From JAGOBP01 sp046328575 (GTDB lineage Bacteria > Chloroflexota > Anaerolineae > Fen-1058): DNA of 64,000 nt. Where the stretch lies: contig JAXLWI010000009.1 in the NCBI GenBank assembly GCA_046328575.1, forward strand, positions 1 to 64,000, given 5' to 3'. Position 1 is the stretch's first letter. Each line of letters opens with the position of its first letter. The notes below the pieces were generated by a model. That model was not told the DNA's origin and searched no databases. It saw only the letters and a list, made by a program, of their open reading frames with translations. The position numbers and the translations under genes were made by a program. Below, piece by piece: positions 61,938 through 64,000 of the stretch.

Positions 61938-61988
61938 ACTCCGGCCTTATCGCTCAATCGCGGCGATAAGGCCGGAGTGTTTTCTTTC
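61938..61988 (+). terminator. Rho-independent terminator of the giant gene
   Basis: Perfect 16-bp stem ACTCCGGCCTTATCGC/GCGATAAGGCCGGAGT with a 9-base loop, then GTTTTCTTTC. It is the strongest terminator in the window, about 150 bases after the stop codon. Confidence 0.92.
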
Positions 61989-62352
61989 GACGCGCTTGTC
62001 AAGCCGGTTTGCTGTCTTCTCATCCGTCAACGGTGTAAAATAGGTGTGGCAACTCACATCCTTCAAACACTAGCCCAACGTTCCCTCGGGCGATCTGTTT
62101 GTGATCGCTACTGCGTAATCGTTGGCGCAGCTAGCCTCCTCACAACATCAACGCCCAAACTCCGCTCTTGAGCGAGTGCCTCGCGCTTGCAGCTCAACGC
62201 TTTGCCGTGAGACACGGCCAAATGTCGCATGACTACAGTCCAATTGCTTTGCGCGCAGGTCTGGATGACAATGAAACCGGCATCCAGCAGACAGAGTGAG
62301 CCAGGCAACAACGTGAAGCAGATCGGATCCGTGTTAATACAGGGAGGGGTAT
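61989..62352 (+). other. Gene-free leader of the DUF4091 gene
   Basis: About 360 bases between the terminator and the next start. It contains GGGAGGGG just before ATG 62353 and a CCGATCGG octamer shortly inside the gene. I see no gene and no clear promoter pair. Confidence 0.45.
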
Positions 62353-64000
62353 ATGTCCACTCGCCGTTTCCTTCAGATCATCATCGTGATTTGCACCGTG
62401 ATCGCCGCGAATAGTCCGATCGGTTTGTCGGTGGCCGCACCGCAAGCGCTGAGTGTGTGGGTGGAGTCGATCAGCAACAAGGTGCAGCCCACCACCGCGT
62501 CCGGCGCGACGAGTAGCATCGGCCTCGAAGGGGCAAAGCGGTCCGTCGAGGCCGCGCAGATCATCGTGCGCGCGAATAACGCGGCGTTGACGGGTGTCAA
62601 TCTCACCGCGAGTGATCTGAGTGACGGCTTCGGCCACACGGTGGCTCGATCGAACATCACCTTCTTCCGCGAATATTTCATCAACTTCACGGGCGTCGTC
62701 GAAGGTGAACCGGGCAATCGGCCAGTACCGGCTAATTCACCGACGAACGATCCCAATTTGGCCGATCCGCTGATTCCGTTCGTCGACCCGTACACCACCA
62801 CGGTCCGATCGTTGGGTGCACCGTTCAACGTCGCGGCGAATCGCAATCAACCTGTGTGGGTTGATATCAACATTCCCGAAGCGACCATCGCGGGCACGTA
62901 CACAGGCGTGATCACGGTCAGCGCAACCGGCCAGACTAACGTGATCGTGCCGGTGACTTTGACTGTGTGGAACTTCGTCTTGCCCGATATGCGATCAGTG
63001 ACGACGCACTTCAGAATGTCGGAAGGTCCGTTGATCTGGTATCACCGCAACATCTACGCGTGTTCAGGCACCAACTGTTGGCTTGATTGGACACCGTATG
63101 CGCGCACGCTGGTGAAGCGTTACGAGGAATTAGCGCATACGCATCGCATCGATACGGCGCAGTCTTTCATTCCTGATCCCGGCAACGGTTGCAATCCGCC
63201 CAGCGATTGGGCGGCCTATGATGCCGCAATGCAGCCGTATATGACTGGCACTTACTGGAGCGACGGTGTGCCAAGCAGCCGCGTTGAGTCACCGTTCACG
63301 CCCGGTGCGAGTTGGGGCTACGAACAAACATGCTCTTCTGCTCAATACACTGCTTTAGCGCAAGCGTGGGCGACGCATCTCAAAGCCAAAGGTTGGTTCA
63401 CGTCCACGATTGTATACGCTCTCGACGAACCCGATCCGGCTTCTTATGCGGCTATCGTGCAAGATTCGCAGTTGCTGCAGGCCGGTGACGCGAGTTGGAA
63501 GACGCATATCATGGATACGACCACGCGGACGCCGCAATATGTGAGCACGCTCTATCCGGCGTTGGGCATCTACACGGTGGCGCTCAAAGAATACGATCAC
63601 TGGAACTTCGACACCACCACACCGGCCAATCAAATTCCTTACGGGCGCAGCAATTGGCCAAATCTCTTCGCACAGAACATTCAACTGTGGTTCTACGAAA
63701 GCAACGCGCAGAGCGCGCCCTATCCGACATTTGCGACTAACACGCTGTGGGGCGCCGAGCCGCGCTTGATGTTATGGGGCAGTTGGTATGAGGGCGCGAC
63801 CGGCTTCTTGTATTGGGATACCACCGACTGGCACGAGTCAAATCCGTGGGGACCCAACGTCGACTACAACAAGACCGGCGATGGTGTGTTGATCTATCCG
63901 GGTAATCACGATGGCACCGATGCCGCTCAAGGTTACGGTTCACCGAGCGACATCACACTCGAGGGGCCAGTGCCATCCTATCGGCTGAAGGTCATTCGCG
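62353..64000 (+). CDS. Secreted DUF4091/GH123-like protein, partial at window end
   Basis: The frame runs open from ATG 62353 (GGGAGGGG upstream) to the window end, 549 codons without a stop. A signal peptide (~1-32, ending around SVAAPQA) is followed by a beta-sandwich domain (~33-205, with NAALTGVNLTASDL and the VDINIPEATIAGTYTG linker motif). A TIM-barrel-like domain comes next. Near the end, GDGVLIYPG and PVPSYRLKVIR match the terminal pattern of DUF4091, the family related to GH123 N-acetyl-galactosaminidases. YALDEPDP and FLYWDTTDWH fit active-site loops. It probably acts on an extracellular glycan. Another surface-carbohydrate gene here supports this. The C-terminus lies outside the window. 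Confidence 0.85.
   Translation, partial: MSTRRFLQIIIVICTVIAANSPIGLSVAAPQALSVWVESISNKVQPTTASGATSSIGLEGAKRSVEAAQIIVRANNAALTGVNLTASDLSDGFGHTVARSNITFFREYFINFTGVVEGEPGNRPVPANSPTNDPNLADPLIPFVDPYTTTVRSLGAPFNVAANRNQPVWVDINIPEATIAGTYTGVITVSATGQTNVIVPVTLTVWNFVLPDMRSVTTHFRMSEGPLIWYHRNIYACSGTNCWLDWTPYARTLVKRYEELAHTHRIDTAQSFIPDPGNGCNPPSDWAAYDAAMQPYMTGTYWSDGVPSSRVESPFTPGASWGYEQTCSSAQYTALAQAWATHLKAKGWFTSTIVYALDEPDPASYAAIVQDSQLLQAGDASWKTHIMDTTTRTPQYVSTLYPALGIYTVALKEYDHWNFDTTTPANQIPYGRSNWPNLFAQNIQLWFYESNAQSAPYPTFATNTLWGAEPRLMLWGSWYEGATGFLYWDTTDWHESNPWGPNVDYNKTGDGVLIYPGNHDGTDAAQGYGSPSDITLEGPVPSYRLKVIR

Noticed and set aside
1..64000. tRNA, rRNA, transposase, integrase or attachment sites
   Set aside because: Looked for in the gaps between genes and among the proteins; none seen.

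Overview
The window looks like a chromosomal segment of a free-living Chloroflexota bacterium (inference). The reasons are a fairly high GC content, Tad-type minor pilins with long Thr-Pro linkers, very large secreted proteins built from Kelch, DUF11, LamG, parallel beta-helix and choice-of-anchor modules, many PAS-rich sensor kinases, and several lipoproteins with no outer-membrane component. I see no rRNA, tRNA, CRISPR array, transposase or phage gene.

Layout. 1-2.4 kb: the end of a Cys-rich protein, a repeat-bearing gap, a DUF333 lipoprotein and a glutamine amidotransferase. 2.4-5.8 kb: a secreted Kelch/DUF11 protein behind a structured leader. 6.0-9.2 kb: three TadE/TadG-like pilus proteins, divergent from an ECF-type sigma factor and a membrane DUF5667 protein (9.4-11.0 kb). 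11.2-16.5 kb: an extracytoplasmic redox-repair locus, with a methionine-rich thioredoxin lipoprotein divergent from a second thioredoxin lipoprotein, MsrP, MsrQ and an OmpR/histidine kinase pair. 16.5-25.3 kb: an SHMT-like enzyme and two large PAS histidine kinases. 25.7-33.1 kb: a TetR regulator facing a metabolic operon (class II aldolase, HemL-like aminotransferase, FGGY kinase, B12/radical SAM enzyme, MFS transporter) across a doubled operator. 33.1-38.2 kb: ADP-ribosylglycohydrolase, DedA protein, and a NarL-type kinase/regulator pair plus a lone receiver. 38.3-43.8 kb: small membrane proteins, TMEM175-like channel, CPBP protease, then an isoprenoid-synthase-fold protein, a methyltransferase, a 31-residue membrane peptide and a membrane-anchored alpha/beta hydrolase. 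43.8-50.3 kb: a secreted toroid/CBM protein, a beta-helix protein and a two-component operon with a lipoprotein. 50.9-61.8 kb: one 3628-residue surface protein. 62.35 kb to the end: a secreted DUF4091 protein, cut by the window edge.

Best candidate for an undescribed system: the 11.2-16.5 kb locus. MsrPQ repairs oxidised methionine outside the cytoplasm. Here it lies opposite a lipoprotein that carries 18 methionines in 62 residues directly fused to a CxxC thioredoxin domain, and it is followed by its own two-component pair. This resembles, with a new fusion, the methionine-rich-peptide/YedYZ hypochlorite sink known from Azospira. A copper role for the Met array is the main alternative. Also notable are the doubled operator with face-to-face promoters at 26.3 kb, the exact 321-nt repeat period in the giant protein, and strong over-representation of the octamer CCGATCGG across the whole window.
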